64,000 nucleotides of DNA from Nonlabens sp051251825. GTDB lineage: Bacteria > Bacteroidota > Bacteroidia > Flavobacteriales > Flavobacteriaceae. Below are positions 1 through 8,094 of this stretch, piece by piece; the stretch's first letter is position 1; every line of letters starts with the position of its first letter. The stretch covers positions 434,001 to 498,000 of the forward strand of contig NZ_JBPOGG010000002.1 of the NCBI RefSeq assembly GCF_051251825.1, written 5' to 3'. Both the position numbers and the translations under genes were made by a program. The notes beneath the pieces were generated by a model. That model saw nothing but the letters and a program-made list of their open reading frames with translations, searched no databases and was not told the origin of the DNA.

Positions 1-32
1 TAAAGGGTGAGGTTTTGATAAAGGTTGAAAAT

Positions 33-66
33 GAATTTGAAATTTAAGTTTAAGTTTAAGTTTAAA
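33..66. repeat. Imperfect hexamer tandem repeat (GAATTT/TTAAGT type)
   Basis: Short units of six bases (GAATTT, GAAATT, then several TTTAAG) run just upstream of the DUF3098 gene. The same GAATTTGAAAT string recurs at 45601-45611 after recX. If translated from an upstream ATG it gives a Lys/Phe-rich string with no protein character, so it is read as non-coding. Confidence 0.5.
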
Positions 67-126
67 AATCTGTTTATCATAACAATACAGTTAAGCGGAG
101 CGAGAAAAAAAATTAAAATATTAAAG

Positions 127-432
127 ATGAAACAAGGAAAAATAAAAGCACCACAGAAAAACGTTCCGCATACTGAGGCGCAGCCAGTTGTAGAAGAAAA
201 TGTCAAACCACGTTTTGAATTTATCTTTAAGAAAAAGAACTACATGTGGATGATTATAGGACTTGTCGTGATCGTTGCAGGTTTTGCCTTGATGGCTGGT
301 GGTGGAAGTGATGATCCTACTGTTTTTAACGAATCTATTTTCTCATGGCGCAGGATACGTCTTGCTCCTACTCTAGTTCTTATAGGTTTCGGGATTGAAA
401 TGTATGCGATTCTTTTAAATCCAGATAAATAA
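127..432 (+). CDS. DUF3098 family small membrane protein
   Basis: A protein of 101 residues with a basic N-terminus and two hydrophobic segments (about residues 40-58 and 82-97), the second after the motif WRRIRLAPTLVLIGFGIEM. This matches DUF3098, a Bacteroidota family usually found between ftsX and uppP. An in-frame ATG at 25 exists, but the sequence between it and 127 is a low-complexity repeat, so 127 is preferred. The stop codon shares one base with the uppP start, so the two are translationally linked. Function unknown; the context suggests a role at the inner membrane in envelope growth. Confidence 0.75.
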   Translation: MKQGKIKAPQKNVPHTEAQPVVEENVKPRFEFIFKKKNYMWMIIGLVVIVAGFALMAGGGSDDPTVFNESIFSWRRIRLAPTLVLIGFGIEMYAILLNPDK

Positions 433-1226
433 TGGAGTGGCTCGATGCGCTCATCTTAGGAGTGATTCAAGGTCTTACTGAGTTTTTACCAGTTTCTTCA
501 AGTGGTCATTTGGAATTAGGAAAAGCTGTACTAGGCGATAATTCTGTTCCTGAAGAAAGTTTACTATTTACAGTCGTGCTACATTTTGCTACAGCGCTAA
601 GTACCATCATTGTTTTCAGAAAAGATATTTTTAATATCATCGCTGGAATATTTACGGGTAATAATGAGGACCTCATTTTTGCAGGTAAAATTGTTGCCTC
701 TATGTTTCCTGCTGTGATTGTAGGATTATTTTTTGAAGAGCAGTTAGAATCTTTATTCAATGGAAATATAGTTCTTGTAGGTTGTATGCTTATAGTTACA
801 GGATTACTACTGTTTCTTGCAGGTCGTGCTAAAAACACTGGTAAAAACATAAGTTGGAAAGATGCTGTACTCATAGGAATCTCTCAAGCGATTGCGATGT
901 TACCTGGAATATCTCGCAGTGGAGCAACTATTTCAACGAGTGTTCTATTAGGTAATGATCGTACAAAAGCGGCACGTTTTTCTTTCTTAATGGTTGTTCC
1001 ATTAATTTTTGGAAAAATAGCTAAGGATATTATGAGTGGAGATATCTCCATGGAAAGCAGTGCAAGCATGCCACTTCTCATAGGTTTTATCGCTGCGTTT
1101 GTAACAGGATTACTCGCTTGCACTTGGATGATCTCGCTTGTGCGCAAGGCAAAGTTGCATTACTTCTCTTATTATTGTTTTGCGGTAGGATTGATTGCTA
1201 TTGCAGCAGGAGTTTTTAATGGATAA
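432..1226 (+). CDS. uppP: Undecaprenyl-diphosphatase UppP/BacA
   Basis: An integral membrane enzyme of 264 residues that removes one phosphate from undecaprenyl diphosphate, recycling the lipid carrier for peptidoglycan and surface polysaccharides. Both family signatures are present: the Glu-rich LTEFLPVSSSGH motif (residues 15-26) and PGISRSG (residues 158-164), which carries the catalytic Ser/Arg region. Hydrophobic segments fill the rest of the chain. It overlaps the DUF3098 stop by one base and is followed eight bases later by truB, so the three genes probably form one transcript. BacA overexpression gives bacitracin resistance in other bacteria. Confidence 0.95.
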   Translation: MEWLDALILGVIQGLTEFLPVSSSGHLELGKAVLGDNSVPEESLLFTVVLHFATALSTIIVFRKDIFNIIAGIFTGNNEDLIFAGKIVASMFPAVIVGLFFEEQLESLFNGNIVLVGCMLIVTGLLLFLAGRAKNTGKNISWKDAVLIGISQAIAMLPGISRSGATISTSVLLGNDRTKAARFSFLMVVPLIFGKIAKDIMSGDISMESSASMPLLIGFIAAFVTGLLACTWMISLVRKAKLHYFSYYCFAVGLIAIAAGVFNG

Positions 1227-1234
1227 GCAGTACT

Positions 1235-1942
1235 ATGGATCCTAATTTGCCACCTATTACAAATCCTTATTTACTAGGTAAAGTATTACTCATCGATAAA
1301 CCACTTGGCTGGACCTCTTTTCAAGTGGTGAATAAAATAAGATGGTTGATCAAGCAAGAATTCAGGCTCAAAAAAATTAAAGTAGGTCATGCAGGAACTC
1401 TTGATCCACTTGCCAGCGGTCTGTTAATTATATGTACAGGAAAAGAGACTAAGAACATTGATCTTTATCAGGCACAAGAAAAAGTATATACAGGAACAAT
1501 CACATTAGGAGCAACCACACCTAGCTATGATCTCGAGACCGAGATTGACCAGAGATTTTCAACTAGTGAATTGACACCAGAATTACTCATCAAAACAACC
1601 GAGCAATTCACTGGTGACATCATGCAAAAACCACCTATTTACTCGGCGCTTAAAAAAGACGGAAAACGACTATATGAAATAGCACGTGCTGGTCAAACGA
1701 CAGAGATTAAAGAACGCCAGGTAAATGTTCAAGAATTTGAGCTGAGCAATTTTAGAATCCCTAAAGTGGATTTTAAAATCACTTGTGGGAAAGGAACTTA
1801 TATAAGATCACTTGCGCACGACTTTGGTCAAGCGCTAGATAATGGTGGCCATTTAAGCGCATTAAGACGCAATAAAATAGGCGACTATGACGTTAAAGAT
1901 GCTCTCAATATAGCCCAATTTGAGGAGTCTCTAAAAAACTAA
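1235..1942 (+). CDS. truB: tRNA pseudouridine(55) synthase TruB
   Basis: This cytoplasmic enzyme converts U55 of the tRNA T-arm to pseudouridine. The sequence shows the KPLGWTSF motif (residues 22-29), the catalytic-loop motif GHAGTLDPLASG (51-62) with the expected nucleophile Asp57, the KPPIYSALKKDG motif, and the RSLAHDFG segment. The length of 235 residues is typical of Bacteroidota TruB, which lack a long PUA tail. It sits eight bases after uppP and two bases before a secreted protein gene, consistent with a single operon. Confidence 0.96.
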   Translation: MDPNLPPITNPYLLGKVLLIDKPLGWTSFQVVNKIRWLIKQEFRLKKIKVGHAGTLDPLASGLLIICTGKETKNIDLYQAQEKVYTGTITLGATTPSYDLETEIDQRFSTSELTPELLIKTTEQFTGDIMQKPPIYSALKKDGKRLYEIARAGQTTEIKERQVNVQEFELSNFRIPKVDFKITCGKGTYIRSLAHDFGQALDNGGHLSALRRNKIGDYDVKDALNIAQFEESLKN

Positions 1943-1944
1943 CT

Positions 1945-2694
1945 ATGAAAAACACACTACTACTCCTGCTTTTAATTCCTTTTCTAGGATTAAGCCAAGA
2001 CCTAAGCGTCAACAACTTGCCTAAAAAACTGGCTAAAAAAGCTCCAGGAACCATTAAAATTTCTGATCAACTATCTATCGATAAAAGACCTGTTGATGAA
2101 TCTATGTATCAGGAATTTTTACAAAGCATTCAATCCTACTGGAACGATGAACGTTCAAAAGAAATACGCAGTAACAGCATTCAGGAAATATTAGGTTCTA
2201 GTAATAATGGTAAAATGAATCAACCATTATTTACAAAAATGCTGCCTACGGCCCTAAAATCATTAGATGTAGATAAGGCTTTTAAAGAAAATAATTCGTC
2301 TTTATTTGAGGTTGCAACTATGCACAATCCTGTAGTAGGAATCTCAAAAGAACAAGCAGCAACCTATTGCAAGTGGCGCACAGATATGCTATTCATTACT
2401 CAAAAGAATGATAAGAGATGGAGTGATGTAACTACACCTATTTACACCTACAGACTTGCGACTGAAGAAGAACTTACTATGGCTACAGCTCATTTTGAGG
2501 AAAAGAATAGAATCAATGTAATCCTAACATCACCTTCACAAATTGCTCCTACAAGTGCAAAAAGTTATTTAAGTAGTAATGATTACCAAGTCTTCAAAAA
2601 CTCAAGTGTTGTCGAAATCACCTCTGAAAGTTCTGAGAACGAGTCTAATATATTTAGATGTGTTTGTGAAGTGAATTATCCTGAAAAACGCTAG
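1945..2694 (+). CDS. Secreted formylglycine-generating-enzyme-like (SUMF1 fold) protein
   Basis: A signal peptide (residues 1-17, ending GLSQ) precedes a chain with weak hallmarks of the FGE-sulfatase fold: HNPVVGISKEQAATYCKWR (compare PVVGVSWxxAxxYCxW in the family), YRLATEEEL (compare YRLPTExEWE), and FRCVCE near the end. The long spacers and the lack of the usual Asn/Trp-rich core suggest a degenerate, non-catalytic member. GldJ and GldK of the gliding/T9SS machinery share this fold, but this protein has no lipobox Cys, so it is not called as either. It converges with the next gene, the two ends overlapping by four bases. Confidence 0.6.
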   Translation: MKNTLLLLLLIPFLGLSQDLSVNNLPKKLAKKAPGTIKISDQLSIDKRPVDESMYQEFLQSIQSYWNDERSKEIRSNSIQEILGSSNNGKMNQPLFTKMLPTALKSLDVDKAFKENNSSLFEVATMHNPVVGISKEQAATYCKWRTDMLFITQKNDKRWSDVTTPIYTYRLATEEELTMATAHFEEKNRINVILTSPSQIAPTSAKSYLSSNDYQVFKNSSVVEITSESSENESNIFRCVCEVNYPEKR

Positions 2695-3167
2695 TTAAAG
2701 ATTTTTACAGGAACCTCAAGACTGTCCAGCACTGGTACTTGAAAATTCATCATTCCTTTTCCAGCTCTTATACTACCTTCATATTTGATAGCCACTTTCT
2801 GATTCACTAGAATTTGTAAAGTGGCATTTAACAATCCGCCACCTTTCTCTCCATAAAACTCCTTAGGAGACATTCTCGCAGTAAGCGGTAAAATAAACTC
2901 GCCACTAGCTGGCATTTCTATATCGAGATCTTGATTGATTTCGGCTGTTTTGCGTCCATCTACATAAACGTCAAATTTTGCTTGAGTAAGATCTAGTCCT
3001 ACTGGATTAGGATTATACAACACACAATCACCAGTCAACTCTACATTATCAGTCGTGGCATTTTTGATTTTCACGTTTTTGATTTCCATAAAAACGACTT
3101 CTTCATAAGCATCTTCACATGATGTCATTAAAAATAGAATCGAGCATAATATTATAAAGGCACGCAT
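2691..3167 (-). CDS. LEA14-like (WHy domain) lipoprotein
   Basis: A 158-residue protein with a lipoprotein signal peptide ending in LMTSC, predicted to be lipidated at Cys17. The mature part matches the late-embryogenesis-abundant type 2 (WHy) beta-sandwich: residues 30-60 read as IKNVKIKNATTDNVELTGDCVLYNPNP, here split by position, with the typical NPNPxGL motif near residue 53. Such proteins are thought to act in envelope stress or desiccation tolerance; the role here is unknown. Upstream on the minus strand is a TATCTTTA sequence close to the -7 promoter consensus. Confidence 0.7.
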   Translation of the reverse strand: MRAFIILCSILFLMTSCEDAYEEVVFMEIKNVKIKNATTDNVELTGDCVLYNPNPVGLDLTQAKFDVYVDGRKTAEINQDLDIEMPASGEFILPLTARMSPKEFYGEKGGGLLNATLQILVNQKVAIKYEGSIRAGKGMMNFQVPVLDSLEVPVKIFN

Positions 3168-3202
3168 AGTTGTGTATTTGTGGTAAAGATACTTGTAGTT
3201 AT

Positions 3203-3216
3203 GCTTTCGCGAAAGC
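3203..3216. repeat. Dispersed palindrome GCTTTCGCGAAAGC, exact, intergenic
   Basis: Exact 14-base copy of the dispersed palindrome, in the divergent gap between the LEA14-like lipoprotein gene and the LamG gene. Right flank GT extends the motif; the left flank is AT. Confidence 0.95.
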
Positions 3217-3279
3217 GTAATTAAAATTTCAAATAATTTTTACTAACTTTCTAACTACTAAAAACTTAACCCAACTATT

Positions 3280-4488
3280 ATGAAAACACTTTTACTTTCC
3301 AGCATTTTACTGCTATCCACTATATCGCTCTCCGCTCAAACTCAAAATGGTCTAACCATGGATGGTACTAACGATTATGTGTCGACTACGTATAGTCCGC
3401 CATCGGGAAATGTAGCTCGTTCCATAGAAGCGTGGATAAAAACCACTGCAAATTCAGTTCCTAATGCTGGAGGAAGACAACAGATCATTGCAGATTTTGG
3501 GAGTTTTACCACTGGTGGTCGTTTTACCTTTAATGTTTTATGGGGCGGCGCCATACGTCTAGAAGTAGGTGGAAATGGTGTAAGCGGCACTGTGGCAGTA
3601 AATGATGGAAACTGGCATCACGTCGCTGTAGTTTATGATCCTGCAAACAGCGCTGGAACGGTTGCTTTATATGTAGATGGAAATTTAGATACGACTGGCA
3701 CACCTACTGTAAGTGTTAATATAGGAAATACAACTCCTTTTACCATAGGTCGCCGAGTGGATGGTGTGAACAATTTTACAGGCTCCATAGATGAAGTAAG
3801 ATTCTGGAACAGAGCACTTACTCCTAACGATCTAAACGTAGGTGGCGGCAGCGAAATTTGCCCTTCAAGCACTGGTTTAGGTGCTTATTTTCAGTTCAAT
3901 GAAGGAATGCCGAGCGCTTCAAACAGCGGTATAAACTCACTTCCTGAATTAGTTAGTGGTAATGATGGAACCTTGAATGGATTCAGTCTTAGCGGTGGAA
4001 CCTCTAACTGGACTCCAGGAGCTCCAGTGACTCGTTTTATCGATACTGATGTTTCTCAAAACGCTGGTGTCTTAACCGCAGCGCAATCTGGAGTTACCTA
4101 TCAATGGATTGATTGCTCTACAAACATGCCTATTACTGGAGCAACAGGAATGACGTTTACACCTACTATGGTAGGCGATTATGCCGTTGATATCACTTCG
4201 CTAGGTTGTACTCAGCGTTCTGATTGTGAAACTGTGACTACATTAGGGATCGATGCGATAGCGTTAAGTGATGTTGCTCTTGTTCAAAATCCTTCTGCTT
4301 TTTTAAGTTTCAGTGGTTTACTAGCTAGTGATACTCAAGTTGCCATTTATACACTTTCAGGAAAAAAAGTTTTCACATCAACATTAAATAATTCCCAGTT
4401 GATCCAACCTAATATTTCATCAGGTTTATATATGGTTACCGTTTCTAAAAATGGTGCGAGTAAAAGGTTGAAGTGGATTAAGGAATGA
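3280..4488 (+). CDS. LamG-domain protein secreted by the type IX system
   Basis: A 402-residue exported protein. A signal peptide (residues 1-19) is followed by a LamG/concanavalin-like domain (about 22-185, with the motifs WIKTTAN, WHHVAVVYD, LYVDG and GSIDEVRFWNRAL), then an Ig-like stretch (about 255-315) and a C-terminal T9SS type A sorting domain (about 325-402, with IYTLSGKKV and GLYMVTVSKNG). The C-terminal tail directs export through the outer membrane and attachment at the cell surface. The LamG domain suggests carbohydrate or protein binding. It stands alone, with the next gene 19 bases downstream. Confidence 0.85.
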   Translation: MKTLLLSSILLLSTISLSAQTQNGLTMDGTNDYVSTTYSPPSGNVARSIEAWIKTTANSVPNAGGRQQIIADFGSFTTGGRFTFNVLWGGAIRLEVGGNGVSGTVAVNDGNWHHVAVVYDPANSAGTVALYVDGNLDTTGTPTVSVNIGNTTPFTIGRRVDGVNNFTGSIDEVRFWNRALTPNDLNVGGGSEICPSSTGLGAYFQFNEGMPSASNSGINSLPELVSGNDGTLNGFSLSGGTSNWTPGAPVTRFIDTDVSQNAGVLTAAQSGVTYQWIDCSTNMPITGATGMTFTPTMVGDYAVDITSLGCTQRSDCETVTTLGIDAIALSDVALVQNPSAFLSFSGLLASDTQVAIYTLSGKKVFTSTLNNSQLIQPNISSGLYMVTVSKNGASKRLKWIKE

Positions 4489-4507
4489 TATTTGTCCACC
4501 TTGTTAT

Positions 4508-4987
4508 ATGAGAAAAACTCTTCTAATTACTTTACTGATTTTTTCAAATCTGACTTTTAGTCAAATCAAAGATTGTAGTATTCAACAAATCCAATTAGAA
4601 ACCTATGACTTTGTAGCTGAACATATTGAGATAATAAGTCCGCACATACTTAATAGAGATTCTCTTATTGAAGTGACCATTTATTTTAAAAAGAATTACG
4701 AGGAATACAAGTATGAATTCGAAATTAACTTTAAAGAAAATGAAGATTTCAGTCTCGTTTATTTTCTACTTCTACCAGAGAATAATTATAATGGTGAGAA
4801 AAGAATAACGCCAGTTATACATAAAAAATTAGATCAATTCATTACAAATAAAGTAAACGACTGCATAAAAAACAATACTGATTTTACCAATCAGGATTAC
4901 GTTTCTATTGTTTTTAGAATTCCATTGTCTTTGAAGAATATTGAAAAAGCAAGAGAAGAAGTTTATGAAAGCTTAAAGAATCAATAA
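4508..4987 (+). CDS. Secreted hypothetical protein
   Basis: A 159-residue protein with an N-terminal signal peptide (residues 1-18, ending LTFSQ) and no family I recognise. The mature part is rich in Lys, Glu and Asn, has two Cys residues (near 22 and 119) that could pair, and looks like a small alpha/beta domain. It lies 19 bases after the LamG gene on the same strand and may share its transcript. It ends head-to-head with the regulator gene on the other strand with no gap. Confidence 0.55.
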   Translation: MRKTLLITLLIFSNLTFSQIKDCSIQQIQLETYDFVAEHIEIISPHILNRDSLIEVTIYFKKNYEEYKYEFEINFKENEDFSLVYFLLLPENNYNGEKRITPVIHKKLDQFITNKVNDCIKNNTDFTNQDYVSIVFRIPLSLKNIEKAREEVYESLKNQ

Positions 4988-5743
4988 CTACCTCATATTC
5001 CTCAACTCCTTCATTTGCGCCTCGAGAAATGCCATTTTATCTTCCATACTATCTGAGAAATCTGGAATGCGACGGAAGAATACATAACGCACACGCCATA
5101 ATTCTTTAAGATCGTTAAGATGAATGGTTTGGTCCTCTATATTCTTATGATCTGCTCTCAGGACTAATCCATCTGCGGTGACATATAACCTGCGCAGTAT
5201 CATTTTGCTCTCTGTCACGGCAAGAACTATAGTTCCATTATTGAGTTTCTTCACCACTTTATGAGGCACCTTTTCTCCTACAACGACATCATTAGGATAT
5301 AATCCTTTATCATGTGAAGTCATTTCAAGGTTAGTGACCGTGTAAGCTCTAAAATCTTTATCTATATTAATAGGTAAGGATAATTTAGGTAAATCTTCTA
5401 CAAATGATGGGTTATTGTAATACTCTAGGTAATCGTCTGCAAGTTTTTCTGTAATGCATGGCACTCGTGCAAATTGCTCTCGTTCCAGCTCTTCAGGAGT
5501 TAAAGTAAGCTTGTCATTAAATTTTAAAAGTTGATTCACGGTTAACTCGGCTGTAAGGATATCATCTATTGATATGCTAAAATAATTAGCAATTTTAATT
5601 ATCGTTTCAATTTTAGGTTCACTTCTTTCCTCTTCATAAGCTCCTAAAGTACCTCTCTTTAAGTCAAATAGGTCTGCAAATGCCTGCTGACTCAAACTCT
5701 TAATCCCACGAATCTTTTTTATGTTTTTACCGAAAAATGACAT
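4988..5743 (-). CDS. XRE-family regulator with S24/LexA-like C-terminal domain
   Basis: A 251-residue transcription factor. Residues 5-62 form a Cro/C1-type helix-turn-helix (LSQQAFADLF, GTLGAYEEERSEPKI, ANYFSISIDDIL). Residues about 120-225 resemble the S24 peptidase/LexA fold: TSHDKGLYPNDVVVG takes the place of the Ser loop and ESKMILRRLY that of the Lys strand. The catalytic Lys (VKRL in LexA) reads LRRL here, so self-cleavage looks unlikely; this is an inference from eye alignment. It diverges from the PspA/flotillin operon across a 367-base gap with inverted repeats, making it the obvious candidate regulator of that operon. Confidence 0.85.
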   Translation of the reverse strand: MSFFGKNIKKIRGIKSLSQQAFADLFDLKRGTLGAYEEERSEPKIETIIKIANYFSISIDDILTAELTVNQLLKFNDKLTLTPEELEREQFARVPCITEKLADDYLEYYNNPSFVEDLPKLSLPINIDKDFRAYTVTNLEMTSHDKGLYPNDVVVGEKVPHKVVKKLNNGTIVLAVTESKMILRRLYVTADGLVLRADHKNIEDQTIHLNDLKELWRVRYVFFRRIPDFSDSMEDKMAFLEAQMKELRNMR

Positions 5744-6110
5744 TTATTTGCTAATTTTATTTGCAATTAAAAATAATTGTGTATATTTACACTAACAATA
5801 TTAGCAAAATAGATTCTATTAAGCTAATATTTTGAGTAATACTTTATAATCCTAACCAATTATATCATAGACTTACTCAAATTTTGAGCATTTTAAATGA
5901 TAGGCCGTTATTTAAAAGTTTAGGATGTTAAAAACAAATAAATCTATATGATTGTCTGGTCGAACGGACAGACAAATTAGATTTTAAACCATAACCTTAA
6001 AAACTTAAATGATGATACTAATAATGATTTACATCGCAGATGCCGCAGTGCACATTTTAGTGGGATAAGAAGTTCCTTTTTCGTAATATTAAACCTACCA
6101 ATTAAAACCT
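5744..6110. promoter_or_regulatory. Divergent control region with several inverted repeats
   Basis: A 367-base gap between the XRE regulator and the stress-like operon. It holds TTTGCTAAT (5747-5755) with ATTAGCAAA (5800-5808); CAATTA-AAAA-TAATTG (5764-5779); TTTGAGTAA (5831-5839) with TTACTCAAA (5873-5881); and TTGTCTG (5952-5958) with CAGACAA (5969-5975). A 19-codon ORF lies at 6009-6068. The first pair abuts the regulator start codon and is a plausible autoregulatory site. No clean TAnnTTTG promoter could be assigned. Confidence 0.5.
6009..6068 (+). CDS. Possible hydrophobic leader peptide (19 residues)
   Basis: A tiny ORF starting ATGATG and ending TAA encodes a hydrophobic peptide (MMILIMIYIADAAVHILVG). 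It lies 42 bases upstream of the first gene of the PspA/flotillin operon. It could be a membrane peptide or translated leader, or chance; only its position and hydrophobicity support it. Confidence 0.2.
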   Translation: MMILIMIYIADAAVHILVG

Positions 6111-6506
6111 ATGAATAATTACTTCAACACCATAAAAGATTACTTACTAGAACTTGATTTTGATATCATTAGAGAAAATACCGCAGACGGTATTATGGTG
6201 ATTGAAAAAGAAAGCGCTGGAGTAAAAAATATGATTTTAGGAATAGCACCGCCCATTTTAATTATGGAGCAGTACATTTTTAAAATCAATAATAAGAACG
6301 AAGAGGTTTTTAAAAGCCTCTTGCAAAAAAACCGTGACATCATTCACGGAGCTTTTGTACTAGATGAAAGTGGTTCTAAGGTCATCTTTAGAGACACACT
6401 TCAAATAGAAAACATAGACCTTAACGAGCTTGAAGGAACTCTCAACTCGCTAAGTCTATTGATGAGTGAATACTCAGACCAAATTATCAAATTTTCAAAA
6501 TACTAA
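6111..6506 (+). CDS. YbjN/YjfI-like chaperone-fold protein
   Basis: A 131-residue cytoplasmic protein with the alpha-beta pattern of the YbjN and type III secretion chaperone-like fold (also resembling DUF2170/YjfI). Recognisable parts are the N-terminal helix FNTIKDYLLELDF, the strand IMVIEKE, a central IAPPILIMEQYIF, and the conserved-looking RDIIHGAFVLDES and LNELEGTLNSLSLLMSEY. In E. coli the yjfI gene also precedes a pspA-like gene (yjfJ), so the partner arrangement is the same. It is probably an adaptor for the PspA-like protein encoded 63 bases downstream. Whether it belongs to DUF2170 or YbjN proper is not settled. Confidence 0.65.
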   Translation: MNNYFNTIKDYLLELDFDIIRENTADGIMVIEKESAGVKNMILGIAPPILIMEQYIFKINNKNEEVFKSLLQKNRDIIHGAFVLDESGSKVIFRDTLQIENIDLNELEGTLNSLSLLMSEYSDQIIKFSKY

Positions 6507-6510
6507 CATA

Positions 6511-6554
6511 GGCGGATTCAATCCGCCGCAACGTAACGGCAGATCGCATCCGCC
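6511..6554. repeat. Two REP-like hairpins
   Basis: GGCGGATTCAATCCGCC (6511-6527) is a perfect inverted repeat around a single C. GGCAGATCGCATCCGCC (6538-6554) is the same design with one mismatch and a CGC loop. Both fill the gap before the PspA gene and match the hairpins around the RAYT gene at 10.8-11.6 kb. Confidence 0.85.
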
Positions 6555-6569
6555 AATAAACCTAAAATC

Positions 6570-7283
6570 ATGAACATATTTAAAAGAATATTTAAAATCG
6601 GTGAAGCACAAGCAAATAAAGCTGTAGATAACCTAGAAGATCCTATCACTATGACTGAGCAAGGAATACGTGATATGAAAACAGATCTTAATAAAAGTGT
6701 AGAAGCAATGGCTCAAGTAAAAGCACTCGCTATACGTTCTAAAAATGAACGCGATGAGTACGAGGCAACTGCCAAAGACTATGAATCAAAAGCGATGTTG
6801 ATCCTTAAAAAAGCTCACGCTGGAGATATGGAAGTGGCCGATGCTGACAGACTTGCAAAAGAAGCACTTGCTAAAAAAGAAGAAGCTCAACAACACGCAA
6901 ATCGTGCAGCTGCAGACACGGAGAAGTTTGACAAAAACGTTTCACAGTTAAAAGATACCATTGAAACTATCAAAGGAAACATCACAAACTGGGAAAACGA
7001 GTTAAAAACACTCAAAGCTCGTGTAAAAGTGAGCGACGCTACTAAAAATGTCAACAAACAAATGGCAGAACTAGACAGCGCAGGAACCGTGAGCATGCTC
7101 GAGCGCATGAAAGAAAAAGTCGCTCAAGACGAAGCACTTGCTGAAGCTTATGGAGATCTCGCAAAAACTACAAAATCTGTAGATGATGAAATCAACGCAG
7201 CTGCAGATACGACCGAAGCTAAACTAGATGATGACCTGGCTAAGTTGAAAGAGCAACTAGGGATTAAAAAAGATGAGGCATAA
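6570..7283 (+). CDS. PspA/IM30 family protein
   Basis: A 237-residue protein of the phage-shock protein A / IM30 / ESCRT-III-like family. The N-terminus (NIFKRIFKIGEAQANKAVD) is an amphipathic membrane-binding helix, and residues about 25-220 form a long, nearly unbroken coiled coil rich in Ala, Lys, Glu and Asp, with EDPITMTEQGIRDMK as the family-typical start of helix 1. Such proteins polymerise on the inner face of the cytoplasmic membrane and stabilise it under stress. It follows a YbjN-like gene and precedes NfeD-like, SPFH and AAA+ genes, which are frequent partners of PspA proteins. Confidence 0.9.
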   Translation: MNIFKRIFKIGEAQANKAVDNLEDPITMTEQGIRDMKTDLNKSVEAMAQVKALAIRSKNERDEYEATAKDYESKAMLILKKAHAGDMEVADADRLAKEALAKKEEAQQHANRAAADTEKFDKNVSQLKDTIETIKGNITNWENELKTLKARVKVSDATKNVNKQMAELDSAGTVSMLERMKEKVAQDEALAEAYGDLAKTTKSVDDEINAAADTTEAKLDDDLAKLKEQLGIKKDEA

Positions 7284-7294
7284 ACCATTTACCT

Positions 7295-7328
7295 TTCCTA
7301 AGGGCAGACTTAAGTCTGCCCTTAGGAA
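7295..7328. repeat. Perfect 34-bp palindrome of REP type
   Basis: The halves TTCCTAAGGGCAGACTT and AAGTCTGCCCTTAGGAA are exact reverse complements with no loop. The inner GGCAGACTT/AAGTCTGCC corresponds to the other REP-like hairpins of this operon. It lies between pspA and the NfeD-like gene, where it could act as an mRNA stability or attenuation hairpin. Confidence 0.9.
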
Positions 7329-7354
7329 CCACTAACCATTAAATACTAACCTTC

Positions 7355-8065
7355 TTGGAAAACTATTTCAACATACTATTCTCTGAAGTGAACATCACGC
7401 TAACCGTGCTGTTGATCATACTCATCCTTTACTGGTGTGCCACGATGCTAACCGGAATCGATTTTGATTTAGATATCGATGTGGACATAGACGTAGATGT
7501 AGATGCAGACGTTGATCTGGACACAGGAATTGAAGGTGGAAATATGGATTTCCAAGACGTTGCAAATGCTGAGGTTGACCGCGAGCACGTCGTGAACAAA
7601 CGCACTCGCAAACTCAAATGGTGGCAAATCTTTTTGATTTACTTCAACTTTGTGGGATTACCATTTATGTTCACATTTACATTTTGGGTATTTCTATGGT
7701 GGTTGATCTCCATATTAACTACTTCTATCACGGGTAGTTATGAAAACAGTTTTGGATTTGTGATCGTTCTCGCAGCAATCATTCCAGCATTAATACTGAC
7801 TAAAATAATGACGACACCATTTAAATCATTTTTCAAACATTTGAATAAAGATGGCGATAAAGCTGTGGACTTTTTAGGTCGTAAAGCCTTACTTTTATCT
7901 TCCATTTCTGGAGATAAATTAGGAAATGCAGAGGTCATGGCAGACGGTAACGTGATGAGCATTTATGTAAAATCACTAGATGGATCAGAGTTACGCTTTC
8001 GCGAAAGCGTGCTCATCATCAAACAATCAGATGACAAAAATTATTTTTTAGTGAGTAAGGCCTAA
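7355..8065 (+). CDS. NfeD/YqiJ-like membrane protein with OB-fold tail
   Basis: A 236-residue membrane protein starting with TTG. It has a TM segment (about residues 14-32), then 11 Asp residues at every second position from 36 to 56, two more TM segments (about 88-112 and 126-147), and a C-terminal OB-like beta domain (about 165-236). NfeD/YqiJ proteins pair with flotillins, and SPFH genes follow here. The peptide RFRES at 214-218, inside the OB domain, is encoded by a copy of the dispersed palindrome. No ATG start is available; the TTG opens the reading frame just ahead of the first TM segment. Confidence 0.75.
   Translation: MENYFNILFSEVNITLTVLLIILILYWCATMLTGIDFDLDIDVDIDVDVDADVDLDTGIEGGNMDFQDVANAEVDREHVVNKRTRKLKWWQIFLIYFNFVGLPFMFTFTFWVFLWWLISILTTSITGSYENSFGFVIVLAAIIPALILTKIMTTPFKSFFKHLNKDGDKAVDFLGRKALLLSSISGDKLGNAEVMADGNVMSIYVKSLDGSELRFRESVLIIKQSDDKNYFLVSKA
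7993..8010. repeat. Dispersed palindrome, exact 18-bp copy inside a CDS
   Basis: ACGCTTTCGCGAAAGCGT lies in frame in the NfeD-like gene, read as (L)RFRES(V). Confidence 0.95.
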
Positions 8066-8094
8066 TAAGGAAAATTAACTATCAACTGTAAACT

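Noticed and set aside
4988..5743. Prophage repressor marking an integrated phage
   Set aside because: No integrase, structural or lysis genes nearby; the facing operon is a PspA/flotillin-type cluster.
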